Below, one piece after another: positions 35,470 to 44,437 of a DNA stretch of 64,000 bases (positions within the stretch are counted from its first letter, which is position 1; each line of letters begins with the position of its first letter). The notes beneath the pieces are model-generated. The model saw only the letters and a program-made list of their open reading frames with translations, was not told where the DNA came from and made no database searches. This DNA comes from Candidatus Binatia bacterium (GTDB lineage: Bacteria > Desulfobacterota > Binatia > HRBIN30), in assembly GCA_026415395.1 (NCBI GenBank), contig JAOAHD010000021.1:1-64000 (forward strand), in the 5' to 3' direction. Both the position numbers and the translations under genes were made by a program.

Positions 35470-36951
35470 ATGTTCTTGTCGGGGTATCGAGTGGGGGTGA
35501 TTGGAGCGGGGGTGGCTGGCCTCGCGTGCGCTTACATGCTCGCGCGAGAAGGGGCCGAAGTGGTGGTTTTTGAACGCGACCCCCCGCCCCCGGAGGATCC
35601 GGAACTGGCCTTTTCGAGTTGGAAGCGACTGGGCGCCAGTCAGGTGCGGCACTCCCATGTCTTTTTGGGCCGGCTGCGTGTTCTGCTGCGGGATCACTAT
35701 CCCGAGCTCCTTCAGGAGTTGCTGCGCGCGGGCTTTAGGGAGATGCGACCAATTGACAACCCGCCGCCGGCGTTACGGGGGCGCTTAGAGCCTGAACCTG
35801 GCGACGACGATCTTGTGGCTCTGGCGGGGCGGCGGGTCACGTTCGAGTGGGTACTGCGGCGAGTGATAGGGGAAAACCCGAGAGTTCAGATCGAGACCGA
35901 TTCGAAAGTGTTGGGTTTGCTTGCGGTGCCGACGGTGCCGCCACAAGTCTGCGGAGTGCTCGTGGATCGTGGCCGCAGTCGCGAAGCGGCGATTCGTTTC
36001 CACTTTGTTGTCGACGCCTCAGGCCGCCACTCAACGATCCCGCGGTGGCTCCAGAAAATTGGCTGTCGGCCGGTCGTCGAGCAACAGGAAGAGTCCGGCA
36101 TTGTTTATTACACCCGATTTTACCGGCGTCGCGCTGGCTCCGAGGAACCAAAGCCTGGGCAAGACCCATGGGTCGCGGACTGGGACTGGCTAAAGTTCGC
36201 GCTCTTTCCAGCGGAAGGTGGGGTGTTTTCGATCACCTTGGCGGTGCCCCTTGTGGAGCCGCGCTTAAAAATCCTGAGCCGCGCAGCGGTCTTTGATCGC
36301 ATTGTGAGAGCGATTCCGGGGCTACGAGACTGGGTTGATCCTGATGTTGCCGAACCTTACGCGGCGGCGCCTCGCGAGGTGGAGGCAATGGGTGGCTTGA
36401 TGAACCGTAGGCGGCGGTTTGTCGATGCCGACGGCTTAATTGTGTCGCGGCTGTTTGTCATCGGGGACGCGGCGTATTGCACAAACCCGCTGTATGGTCG
36501 GGGCTGTGCCCAAGCGTTTCTTCACGCCCACCTTCTTCTTGAGGCCCTTCGCGAGGCTGGGGGCGACCCGCAGGTGGCAGCGACCCAGTTGGACGAGTTG
36601 GCCCAGCAGCAACTCAGCCCCTTCTACCGCGCCTCGGTTGTGGCGGATCGCGATGCGGTGCGACGAGCTCTGGGCAAACCGCCCGTGCGATTTCTGGACC
36701 GTGTACAGGAAGGATTCTTCCGTGACGGCGTTGCGGTCGCTATGCGGACGGACCCGGTCGTGTACCGGGCGTTTCTCCGCATGATCAACATGTTTGAGAC
36801 GCCCGAGCAGGCATTTCTTCAGCCGGAGGTCGTGGCACGAACGCTTTGGGTAATGAGCCAGGGCGAGGCGTTCCGAAGACGGCATGGGTGGCGTCCCCCC
36901 CCGGCGCGGGACCGTTACTTGATGGAAATCGGCATTCCCTCTCGTGAATAG
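35470..36951 (+). CDS. FAD-dependent oxidoreductase (geranylgeranyl reductase/halogenase-like)
   Basis: A 493-residue flavoprotein with a Rossmann N-terminus: VGVIGAGVAGLACAYMLAREG (GxGxxG) and VVVFERDPPPPEDP. FHFVVDASGRHSTIPRWL is the second FAD motif, and LFVIGDAAYCTNPLYGRGCAQAF the GD motif of the p-hydroxybenzoate hydroxylase fold. The halogenase Trp motif (WxWxIP) is not seen. It probably hydroxylates or reduces a lipid-like or aromatic substrate; which one cannot be told. ATG at 35470 follows a terminator, so it has its own promoter. Confidence 0.85.
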   Translation: MFLSGYRVGVIGAGVAGLACAYMLAREGAEVVVFERDPPPPEDPELAFSSWKRLGASQVRHSHVFLGRLRVLLRDHYPELLQELLRAGFREMRPIDNPPPALRGRLEPEPGDDDLVALAGRRVTFEWVLRRVIGENPRVQIETDSKVLGLLAVPTVPPQVCGVLVDRGRSREAAIRFHFVVDASGRHSTIPRWLQKIGCRPVVEQQEESGIVYYTRFYRRRAGSEEPKPGQDPWVADWDWLKFALFPAEGGVFSITLAVPLVEPRLKILSRAAVFDRIVRAIPGLRDWVDPDVAEPYAAAPREVEAMGGLMNRRRRFVDADGLIVSRLFVIGDAAYCTNPLYGRGCAQAFLHAHLLLEALREAGGDPQVAATQLDELAQQQLSPFYRASVVADRDAVRRALGKPPVRFLDRVQEGFFRDGVAVAMRTDPVVYRAFLRMINMFETPEQAFLQPEVVARTLWVMSQGEAFRRRHGWRPPPARDRYLMEIGIPSRE

Positions 36952-37016
36952 GATGCGAGGCGTGGCCTCGTCAACGGTAAGCCTTGGCGAAGGGGTGCAT
37001 TGCATTCGCCTGGCAA

Positions 37017-37056
37017 CCTGAAATTTTAACTTGAGAGTCAAGTCTTCAGGAGGAGG
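37017..37056 (+). promoter_or_regulatory. Inverted repeats overlapping the ribosome site of the macro-domain gene
   Basis: ACTTGA (37029-37034) and TCAAGT (37038-37043) pair around a 3-nt loop. An outer pair CCTGAA (37017-37022) and TTCAGG (37045-37050) flanks it. The right outer arm runs into the AGGAGGAGG Shine-Dalgarno site (37048-37056). If both helices form, the leader could partly mask translation start. Alternatively the palindrome is a protein operator. Confidence 0.4.
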
Positions 37057-37062
37057 TCTCCC

Positions 37063-37611
37063 ATGCGGCGGGCAAAAATTGGTCAGGCAGTCATCGAGCT
37101 TGTGCAAGGGGACATCACACAACAAGACACCCAAGCCATTGTGAACGCCGCAAACCGATCCTTGCGCGGCGGTGGGGGCGTTGATGGAGCAATTCACCGA
37201 GCAGGGGGCCCGCAAATCTTAGAGGAGTGTAAAAAGCTCGGCGGATGTGAGACCGGGGATGCCAAGACCACCACTGGCGGGCGATTGAAGGCTAAGTACG
37301 TAATCCACGCGGTCGGACCGATTTACCGGGGTGGTACCCATAACGAAGCGGAACTCTTGGCGAGCGCTTACCGGCGGTCGCTGGAAGAAGCAGCTGCCCA
37401 CAAAGTCACCTCGGTAGCGTTTCCTTCGATCAGTACGGGAGCCTACGACTACCCAGTCGAGGAGGCGGCGAGGATCGCGTTGAGGACCGTTGCCGAAAAC
37501 TTGCCGAGGTTTCCGGGAATCAAACTAGTCCGGTTCGTATTGTTCACGCCGAAGGATCTGAGCGTGTATGAATCCGCGCTGAACGAGGTGTTAGGAGGGG
37601 AGGGAGCGTAG
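37063..37611 (+). CDS. Macro-domain O-acetyl-ADP-ribose deacetylase (YmdB-like)
   Basis: A 182-residue single macro domain that removes acetyl from O-acetyl-ADP-ribose or ADP-ribose from protein side chains. The ADP-ribose pocket is GDITQQDTQAIVNAANRSL, with the catalytic loop GGGGVDGAIHRAGG and the phosphate loop SISTGAYDYPVEEAA. ATG at 37063 has a very strong AGGAGGAGG site. No DarT-like toxin or sirtuin gene neighbours it. Confidence 0.94.
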   Translation: MRRAKIGQAVIELVQGDITQQDTQAIVNAANRSLRGGGGVDGAIHRAGGPQILEECKKLGGCETGDAKTTTGGRLKAKYVIHAVGPIYRGGTHNEAELLASAYRRSLEEAAAHKVTSVAFPSISTGAYDYPVEEAARIALRTVAENLPRFPGIKLVRFVLFTPKDLSVYESALNEVLGGEGA

Positions 37612-37979
37612 CGATCCTTCTCGATTGTGCAGCGGACAAAAGGGTCCGCCCGCGAAAAGCGAGGAATCGGTCTCTGGTCGCGTCCGGGGACTGGGAACCG
37701 AGGCGACGGCACCCAACGAGAAGGGACCTGCTCGGCGGTAGCCATGTGAAGGTCGACGAGAGCGAACCACCTCTCGGACGTGGGGACTAGGGCAGGGTGA
37801 TCCGTGGCCTGCCCGTTTCACTTCGCGCGGAACTGACCGTGGCACCGCTTGCTTTCGTTTTTGGAGAGCCGAACAGTCTCGGAGAAGGCGATGGTACTCG
37901 AGTTCGTTCTGCTGCAAAGGGCTTGGTACCGCGGGAAAAGCGGAGCGGCCGTGCGCTGAGGCAAGGTAGGGCTAGTGCG
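37612..37979. other. Intergenic region between convergent macro and DUF1329 genes
   Basis: A 368-bp stretch without a gene I can support. It holds two modest hairpins: 37632-37637/37644-37649 (GCGGAC, loop AAAAGG) and 37790-37796/37808-37814 (GGGCAGG, 11-nt loop, followed by GTTT). Either may help end the two convergent transcripts. No RNA gene was recognised. Confidence 0.5.
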
Positions 37980-39245
37980 TCAATGAGCCGACTCGATCAA
38001 ATGGGCAATGGTAAAAAATTCCTCGGTGAGCCCGGTCTTCTCTCCTTGGTTGAAATACCATCCCTGCTCACCTGGATACCGGTGGCTCGGCAGCGCCGCC
38101 CGGGTGGCGTGGTTGAGCTGAATGTCGACCATGGTGATGCTAGGTCCGAAGGGCATTTCGTCTGCGTATTCGATGCCATTGGGGAGAACCTGTCGTCGAA
38201 AAGCATACTGATTGATCCACACCTTCCAGAGTTGGCCGGATCGGTCGAATATGTCGCTGAACACGATGAGAAAGGTTTCCTGATCTACGAAGAGAACCCG
38301 TTTCCCGTAAGCGTACTGTGGTAGCTTAGGTTTGCCCTCTACGACCCAGACCTTTCGTTTTTCCCAGGCGTCGCAAAAGACGAAGTCTCCCGGACCATCG
38401 CAGTAGCGAACCGGAAAGTCTTCCGAGTGGAAGGAGCCTAGGACTTCCTGCTCGCCCAAAAGCCGCCACTCGAACCACGGAATCTGCCCAGCATACCCGC
38501 CGTAGCTGTCGATGTCGGTATCTTGCCCGAACAGGGCATCGGAACGCTGTGCACTGGAAAGGCGCCGAACACGGCGCAACGAGGGCAAATATAGCCAAGT
38601 ATCGTCTTGCCGATCGGGGTCCAGATATCGAATGGAGGTCACGCCAACCCCTTTGAGATCGAATGGCTCAAGGATCGGGTGCATCGACGCTTTGTACCGC
38701 ACGCGTTCGGGGTTGGGGAGCTCAGGTTTCGGGTCGACGATCAATCGCCCATTGTAAAAGAGCGTTCGGAAGTGGTCGAGGAGGTAATGCCGTTCGACCG
38801 TCATGCCGGCATCTTTGTTCAGTGGCCCGGTGTCGGCGTCGAAATTCCGCAGGTCGCTATCATCCGTGACAAAGGGTTTGTAGTCGTAGTTCCACATGAT
38901 CTTGAGAGCCACCTGCGGGTCGTTGGGATCCAAGTGAGGAAAGGGTAAGCCGGCAACGTAGTTCTCGAGACGTCGTCCATCCGGCGACAGGCGGACTTGA
39001 CCACTATAACGTTCGGTTGCTTCCCGATACTCGCGATTCCACTCGATTTTACGGTAGGGAACAACCTTGATCTTGAGGCCGTGTTTCACGCACCAGCGAA
39101 CTCCGGGGGAAACGAGGTGGCCGAGTTTCTCCACATTCTCATGAGTAATGAGATCACCCGGTTGTACATCTGCAGGCGCGGAATTGATCCTGAGGAAAAG
39201 AGCGCCCGCGATGAAGAGACCTAGAATCAAAGTCCGCAGAGTCAT
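37980..39245 (-). CDS. DUF1329 outer-membrane lipid-handling-like protein
   Basis: A 421-residue exported protein of the DUF1329 family, which has a LolA/LppX-like half-barrel fold. The signal peptide ends near SAPA-DVQPGD. Typical motifs are the TWLYLPSLRRVRRLSSAQRSDA segment, DIDSYGGYAGQIPWFEWRLLG and VFCDAWEKRKVWVVE. In other bacteria members accompany RND exporters in handling hydrophobic compounds; none is adjacent here. ATG at 39245 with GAGGAGA upstream is chosen over TTG at 39263. Confidence 0.9.
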   Translation of the reverse strand: MTLRTLILGLFIAGALFLRINSAPADVQPGDLITHENVEKLGHLVSPGVRWCVKHGLKIKVVPYRKIEWNREYREATERYSGQVRLSPDGRRLENYVAGLPFPHLDPNDPQVALKIMWNYDYKPFVTDDSDLRNFDADTGPLNKDAGMTVERHYLLDHFRTLFYNGRLIVDPKPELPNPERVRYKASMHPILEPFDLKGVGVTSIRYLDPDRQDDTWLYLPSLRRVRRLSSAQRSDALFGQDTDIDSYGGYAGQIPWFEWRLLGEQEVLGSFHSEDFPVRYCDGPGDFVFCDAWEKRKVWVVEGKPKLPQYAYGKRVLFVDQETFLIVFSDIFDRSGQLWKVWINQYAFRRQVLPNGIEYADEMPFGPSITMVDIQLNHATRAALPSHRYPGEQGWYFNQGEKTGLTEEFFTIAHLIESAH

Positions 39246-39497
39246 GGTTACGGCTCTCCTCAAGATACAGCCGACGATTCAACCTCCCGCATGCGGTGGG
39301 CTTGCAGCGCGAAAAACGTGCCGTTCGTAATGGAACGTGAGGATCGCGGAAGTCGGCAACGTCTTTTCAGCCTGTAATCACCGTTTTCAGGGACTCCGTC
39401 TCGACTTTGCGATCGCTGAGGGCGTGCGGGTCGTTGGCATTACCTCTAATTGAGTCGCTTGTTCCGGGTCAGTTGCGTAGCTAGACGAGGATTTCCT

Positions 39498-41495
39498 GTG
39501 GTTACCGTATCCGAGCTCTCGAAGCAGTTCGGTTCGCAGCTTGTGTTAGATCGCGTCGACTGGTTTGTGCCTCATGGAGCGCGGATCGCCTTGGTCGGGG
39601 CGAACGGCTCCGGAAAATCTACTCTCTTGCGGCTATTGGCTGGGCGAATGGAGCCCGATTCGGGGCGAATTTTAATCGCTCGTGGTGTACGAGTGGGCTA
39701 CCTGGAACAAGAAGTAGGGGTCTTTGAACAGCGCACGGTTCTCGAGGCAGTTCTCGACGCATTTTCTGACCTGGCAGAGTTGGAAAAGCGGTGCCGTGAG
39801 CTGGAAGATCTCTTAGCTTCCACCGATCCAGGGCTGCCGGCGTACGGAGCGTTACTCGACGAGTACGGAAAGCTGCGGGACGAGTGGGATAGGAGAGGAG
39901 CTTACGATCTCGAGGCGCGGGCGCGTGCTGTTTTGGTCGGCCTCGGCTTTTGTCAGGCTGATCTCGAGCGACCCTGCCACGAATTTTCTGGCGGATGGCA
40001 AATGCGGATCGCATTGGCCAAGCTGTTGGTGTACGAACCGGAGCTCTTGTTGCTCGATGAGCCGACTAACCATTTGGACTTGGATGCGAGAAATTGGTTG
40101 GAAGAGTTTCTTCGCAGCTATCCGCACAGTTTCGTGCTTGTGGCGCACGATCGGTACTTCATGGACGCGTGTTGCAGCCAGGTAAGCGAGGTCGCACGCG
40201 GGAAGCTGTCTGACTATTCGTGTCCTTACAGCGAATATTTGGTCCAGCGAGAAGAGCGGGTTCGGCAGCAGGAGGAAGCATACCGCTTGCAACAGGAGGA
40301 GATTGCCCGGATCCAAGCCTTCATCAGTCGTTTCCGGTATCAAGCATCGAAAGCGGCCCTCGTCCAAAGTCGCATTAAGCAGCTAGAAAAAATGCAGCGT
40401 CTCGAGCCGCCGGAGGGCTTCCGCACAGTGCGGTTCCGTTTCCCGCAGCCTCCGCGGAGTGGTAGGATTGTTCTCGATTTGCGGGGAATCAACAAGACGT
40501 ATGGGACAAAAGCGGTCTATCGTGATCTGTGCGTGACCTTGGAGCGGGGGCGTAAAGTCGCCATCGTTGGGCCAAACGGGGCGGGCAAATCGACCTTGAT
40601 GAGAATCCTGGCCGGGGTCGAGGCACCCGACGGCGGAGTACGTCGCGTCGGGCACAACGTGGCAATCAGTTATTTCGCGCAGGATCGGGATGTGGGTCTG
40701 GCTGGCGAACAGTCGGTTCTTGACTTCGTGACCTCGCGGGCTCCGATGGACATTGTTCCGCAGGTGCGGACCTTGCTCGGCGCGTTTCTGTTCAGTGGAG
40801 ATGCGGTCTATAAGCCCGTGCGCGCGTTAAGTGGCGGAGAGCGGAGCAGGCTGGCCTTGGCGCTCCTGCTGTTGCAGCCTACGAACTGCCTGCTCCTCGA
40901 TGAGCCGACCAACCACCTCGACCTTTCTGCAAAAGAAGTTTTGCTCGAGGCATTGCGCGGTTATGAGGGCACGTTAGTTTTCGTCGCCCACGACCGGTAT
41001 TTTTTGGACCAGCTTCCTGAAGAGATCTGGGAGGTAAGTAATGGCTCGCTGGTGCGTTACCTCGGGAATTACGAAGATTACTTAAGGAAGAAATCTGCCG
41101 AATCGATGCCGGCGGCTGAAAGTTCTGACTGCCGATCTTGGCTCTTGCACGCGAAGAAAACCATCACGGAGGAGCGGCCCCCTGATGGAGTGGAACAGCG
41201 CCGCCTTCAGCGTGAGCTACGAAAGCGGATTCGGGAGATCGAGGAGGTGGAGGCGGAGATTGCCGCAAAAGAAGCTGCTCTCGAAGCCTTGCGTCAGCGT
41301 ATCAGCGAACCAACTTTCTACACAACGTGCCCGGATCCACACGCGAGCTACAGCGAGTTCGCCCGTGTTCAAGCGGAAATCGAGCGGCTCTACGGTAAAC
41401 TGGTACGTCTCGAAGAGGCGCAGACTCGATTGGCGGCTGCGCTTGCTACCCAGGATGGTTTCAACCGCATGCAGAACAACGGAGGCCGGGCGTAG
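39498..41495 (+). CDS. ABC-F family ATPase
   Basis: A 665-residue cytosolic protein with two ATP-binding cassettes and no membrane helices. Walker A motifs are GANGSGKST and GPNGAGKST, signatures FSGGWQMRIALAKLL and LSGGERSRLALALLLL, and both Walker B sites read LLLDEPTNHLDL. A linker with charged helices joins the cassettes and a C-terminal coiled coil (QRRLQRELRKRIREIEEVEAE) follows. ABC-F proteins act on the ribosome to rescue or regulate translation. GTG at 39498 with GAGG 8 bases upstream is preferred to the frame start at 39450. Confidence 0.92.
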   Translation: MVTVSELSKQFGSQLVLDRVDWFVPHGARIALVGANGSGKSTLLRLLAGRMEPDSGRILIARGVRVGYLEQEVGVFEQRTVLEAVLDAFSDLAELEKRCRELEDLLASTDPGLPAYGALLDEYGKLRDEWDRRGAYDLEARARAVLVGLGFCQADLERPCHEFSGGWQMRIALAKLLVYEPELLLLDEPTNHLDLDARNWLEEFLRSYPHSFVLVAHDRYFMDACCSQVSEVARGKLSDYSCPYSEYLVQREERVRQQEEAYRLQQEEIARIQAFISRFRYQASKAALVQSRIKQLEKMQRLEPPEGFRTVRFRFPQPPRSGRIVLDLRGINKTYGTKAVYRDLCVTLERGRKVAIVGPNGAGKSTLMRILAGVEAPDGGVRRVGHNVAISYFAQDRDVGLAGEQSVLDFVTSRAPMDIVPQVRTLLGAFLFSGDAVYKPVRALSGGERSRLALALLLLQPTNCLLLDEPTNHLDLSAKEVLLEALRGYEGTLVFVAHDRYFLDQLPEEIWEVSNGSLVRYLGNYEDYLRKKSAESMPAAESSDCRSWLLHAKKTITEERPPDGVEQRRLQRELRKRIREIEEVEAEIAAKEAALEALRQRISEPTFYTTCPDPHASYSEFARVQAEIERLYGKLVRLEEAQTRLAAALATQDGFNRMQNNGGRA

Positions 41496-41565
41496 TCGGT
41501 TCGAGGTGTCCGGGCTGAGCTCCTTAGCCCCGCGAGCTTTGACTCCGTGGGGGCCCGCTCTATGT

Positions 41566-43005
41566 CTAGCCGGTCTTCTTGATAAGGAGGGCGGACTCGG
41601 TCAGGTCGTTTAATGCCTTGCGTGCCTCAGCGGCGATTTCTCCCGCCTGTAAACCGGTTTCTTGATCGACGCTGACGCACGCAGATAGTTCTGTGGCGTA
41701 ACTCTGCACCGCGATGACCACACGAACGTCGAGTGCCAGGGGTGCCATGGAAACAACGTGGGCGACCTCCTTCCCGGCGATGTAACGGCGCTCCCGAAGG
41801 CCCGGCAGTTCTAAACAGATTGCGTTTACCGGAGCTGCTTTTGGCAGGACGCTAGATAGAACGTCAAACACGGCAGGGGGCAGCTCCCGGATCAATGCCA
41901 GCATCTGCCGAAACTGTTCGGGGACCTGCAGTGCTCGCAATAGGTCCAACTCGGCGCTGACACGACGTAAACGCTCCACGGGGTCGGACACATTTAGAGG
42001 CAGTCTTGCCACGCCAAGCGTTGTTCGAGTACCCGTTCGCTGTGCGTCTTGCTCCGATCCGCTTGTAAGGGGCACGCACACGGAGAGATATGCGTCATCG
42101 GGGAGTGCTACTTGTTTGTGCAGCACGGCTGCGATTCCACCGATAATGCACGACAGAATAATTTCGAGGGCGCTGCCTCCAACACGACCCCGAATTTGGC
42201 GGATCTCGTGTGCCGGACAGGTGATCAGGTCAAAGGTTGTCCGCCCAGTCAATGGGCCGTTGAGCCGCGGGATTGCCGGGGCTGGTGTCAACCAGGTGCG
42301 AAGTGCGTTCAGTGAACTGTCAAGGAATAACCGAATATCTTCGGCCGCGGCCAGCGGATTGCGGATAAGTCGAGGCAGCACACTGAGCAGGGGGAGGCCG
42401 CCGGCTGTGCCCTCGACCTGTTGGTTTACCGGAGGTGCTTCTGGCGGCGGAGGGCTTGGCTGCGGGGCAAGAACCGCGTTGACAAAGGCGGCTTCGTTCG
42501 CCCATGGCAGGATCCCGCGATGGACACGCAGGAGGATGCTGCTCGGCCCGCTGCGTGGCGGCTGCAGCAAGTGGACCTCCCACAGAGGACGCTCATAATT
42601 CCAAGGCGACTGGAGAAGCCGGCTGTACGCTGCCAACGCATGCTCGATTTGCGCGCCTCTTATCGTTGTGAGTCGCACGTGGTTCTGTAGAGAAAACTGT
42701 TGATCCTCTTCCCATTGAGGACGACCGAGCGGCCGTCGAGAAGATAGTCGCTCCCGAGCATGGGGGATCGCGCCGAGCCGCTCCGCGATGTAGGCTTTAA
42801 GCCGCGGTAAGGAGAGTCGACCTGCGAGGACGCACAACCATGCCAGTTGAGCCGGTGAGGTCGGCTTATCGAGGGCAAAAAATAACCGTTCGAGGTTGGT
42901 GAGAGCTTGTACCGTCACGCCACCAAACAAGCCCGCTTCGTCAGAATACGTGTGCGCTGCCGCTTCCCGAAAAAAGATTCGTTTTTGCCTGCGCTCAGCG
43001 GCCAC
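41566..43005 (-). CDS. WS/DGAT-like protein lacking the catalytic HHxxxDG motif
   Basis: About 445-479 residues with the length and layout of WS/DGAT acyltransferases: LTNLERLFFALDKPTSPAQLAW near the N-terminus, PLWEVHLLQ before the active site, and a C-terminal domain with ELPGLRERRYIAG in place of the usual NVPGP. At the catalytic site the expected HHxxxDG reads VHRGILPWAN, so both the second His and the DG are gone. It is probably not an acyltransferase; a regulatory or lipid-binding role is possible. The frame begins at GTG 43005, but a GTG about 28 codons in is more family-like. It lies downstream of two dodecin genes on the same strand. Confidence 0.75.
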   Translation of the reverse strand: MAAERRQKRIFFREAAAHTYSDEAGLFGGVTVQALTNLERLFFALDKPTSPAQLAWLCVLAGRLSLPRLKAYIAERLGAIPHARERLSSRRPLGRPQWEEDQQFSLQNHVRLTTIRGAQIEHALAAYSRLLQSPWNYERPLWEVHLLQPPRSGPSSILLRVHRGILPWANEAAFVNAVLAPQPSPPPPEAPPVNQQVEGTAGGLPLLSVLPRLIRNPLAAAEDIRLFLDSSLNALRTWLTPAPAIPRLNGPLTGRTTFDLITCPAHEIRQIRGRVGGSALEIILSCIIGGIAAVLHKQVALPDDAYLSVCVPLTSGSEQDAQRTGTRTTLGVARLPLNVSDPVERLRRVSAELDLLRALQVPEQFRQMLALIRELPPAVFDVLSSVLPKAAPVNAICLELPGLRERRYIAGKEVAHVVSMAPLALDVRVVIAVQSYATELSACVSVDQETGLQAGEIAAEARKALNDLTESALLIKKTG

Positions 43006-43055
43006 AGTGGAAACACGCCCCTAGGGATTGTGGGGCGAACTGCCTTGTTGCTCCT

Positions 43056-43259
43056 TCAGTTCTCGAGAATGAAAGTCACCAAGACTGTCGATCGGTACTC
43101 CACGATCTTGCCGTTCTCGATGTGAGCATTTTCTTTCAGCACTTCGAGGCCGGTGATTCCCCGCAACGTTTTGTTTGCACGCTCCAGAGCGTTGCGGACA
43201 GCATCCTCCCAGCTATGTGGCGACGCGCCAATAATTTGAGTCTGGCGGGCTACTGCCAT
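43056..43259 (-). CDS. Dodecin-family protein (copy 1)
   Basis: A 67-residue dodecin-fold protein. After AVARQTQIIGASPHSWEDA the helix leads to KTLRGITGLEVL and IENGKIVEYRSTVLVTFIL. In classical dodecins this segment holds the flavin-stacking Trp and a Gln that hydrogen-bonds the flavin (RALDWFEV...FQVTMKV). Here Trp is Gly and Gln is Arg, so flavin binding as known is unlikely. ATG at 43259 with AAGGAGGGAA just upstream. Confidence 0.88.
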   Translation of the reverse strand: MAVARQTQIIGASPHSWEDAVRNALERANKTLRGITGLEVLKENAHIENGKIVEYRSTVLVTFILEN

Positions 43260-43311
43260 GATTTCCCTCCTTGCCGTTGTTGGCCAACTTGTGCGGTTCG
43301 TTTCCTCGCCC

Positions 43312-43515
43312 CTAGGATTCCAGAACAAAGATCACCTTCATGTCGACGCGGTATTCAATGATGCGTCCTTGGTCGACCTTGACGCGCTTCCCCAAGACCT
43401 CAATGCCCGTAATGCCACGCAAAGTTTTTGCGGCGCGCCGTACACCCTCGATTACAGCGTCCTGAAAACCGTTTGGCGACGAGGCCCGGATCTCTGTCAC
43501 CCGAGCTACAGCCAT
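43312..43515 (-). CDS. Dodecin-family protein (copy 2)
   Basis: A second 67-residue dodecin in tandem, 52 bp upstream of copy 1 on the same strand. KTLRGITGIEVLGKRVKV and IIEYRVDMKVIFVLE show the same loss of the flavin Trp (Gly) and Gln (Arg). Its ATG at 43515 has an AGGAGGC site. The copies are about half identical, so this is not a fresh duplication. Together they could form a mixed dodecamer. Confidence 0.88.
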   Translation of the reverse strand: MAVARVTEIRASSPNGFQDAVIEGVRRAAKTLRGITGIEVLGKRVKVDQGRIIEYRVDMKVIFVLES

Positions 43516-43715
43516 GTAGCGCCTCCTTTCAGGCGAGTTGCCACTCGCGCTTCAAAAGTGCTTACTACTCCCATTTCGTGCAGCCGGCAACTGGCATGTG
43601 CAGATGTTGCATCGGTGACACCGTGCGTTGCGCTGCCGCAATTTAGCGCAATGCATTAGTTGGCTTGGGACTCGGCAACCCGCAAGCTATTCGCAGTGAA
43701 AGGGAGGTTAAACCG

Positions 43716-44372
43716 ATGGACAAGTTCACCAGCTTGAACTCGGAGTTGTATCGATACCTGCTGGATCATTGCTCCCCGCGACCGCCAATTCTCGACGAAC
43801 TCGCCGCCGAAACGGCGGAGCGTTTGGGGCCACTAGCATTGATGCAAATCTCTCCGGAGCAAGGTGCATTCATGAGCTTGCTCGTCCGCCTGATGGGCGT
43901 CCGCAGCGCACTGGAGATTGGCACTTTTACAGGGTACAGCGCCTTATGTGTGGCGATGGCCTTGCCTGAAGACGGCAGATTACTCTGTTGCGACCTGAAC
44001 GAAGAATGGACGGCGATGGCGCGACGGTATTGGGACAAGGCAGGAGTGGGCCACAAAATTCAACTAAGGCTAGGACCTGCATTGGAGACGCTTCGACAGC
44101 TGCCTGAGCAAGAGTTATTCGACTTTGCGTTCGTGGACGCGGATAAGGCAAGCTACCCGGCGTATTTCGAAGAAGTTTTGCGGCGGTTGCGGTCGAACGG
44201 TGTGATCGTATTCGACAATGTTCTATGGATGGGAGCGGTGGCAGATCCCTCGGTTACGGACCCAGAGACGGTCGCCCTGCGCGAGCTCAATGCGGCGCTG
44301 GCGAAGGATCCACGAGTTGAAGTGGTTATGCTTCCCGTTGCCGACGGGATCACGTTGGCGCGCAAGCGTTAG
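43716..44372 (+). CDS. O-methyltransferase (caffeoyl-CoA OMT/YrrM-like)
   Basis: A 218-residue SAM-dependent, metal-type O-methyltransferase. Motif I is ALEIGTFTGYSALCVAMALP, with GRLLCCDLNEEWTAMARRYW as the adenine side and FDFAFVDADKASYPAYFE carrying the metal Asp residues. VFDNVLWMGAV is the catalytic loop. It should methylate a catechol-like hydroxyl. ATG at 43716 has AGGGAGG (43701-43707). It is divergent from the dodecins and is followed at 65 bp by the LLM gene. Confidence 0.94.
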   Translation: MDKFTSLNSELYRYLLDHCSPRPPILDELAAETAERLGPLALMQISPEQGAFMSLLVRLMGVRSALEIGTFTGYSALCVAMALPEDGRLLCCDLNEEWTAMARRYWDKAGVGHKIQLRLGPALETLRQLPEQELFDFAFVDADKASYPAYFEEVLRRLRSNGVIVFDNVLWMGAVADPSVTDPETVALRELNAALAKDPRVEVVMLPVADGITLARKR

Positions 44373-44437
44373 GCATTCTTGGGCGGCTAGCTTGATCCAA
44401 CGTTGCGTTTCGGCATTGTTGCGGTTGGAGGTGCGAC

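Noticed and set aside
37063-37611. DarG-type antitoxin of a DarTG system
   Set aside because: No DarT-like partner is adjacent, and the protein is a single YmdB-like macro domain without the DarG C-terminal region.
37836-37852. Sigma-54 promoter (TGGCAC...TTGC)
   Set aside because: The gap between the two boxes is only 3 bases instead of 5, and no correctly oriented gene follows.
37797-38324. 175-aa open frame on the plus strand
   Set aside because: It lies mostly antisense to the well-supported DUF1329 gene and shows no family features or ribosome site.
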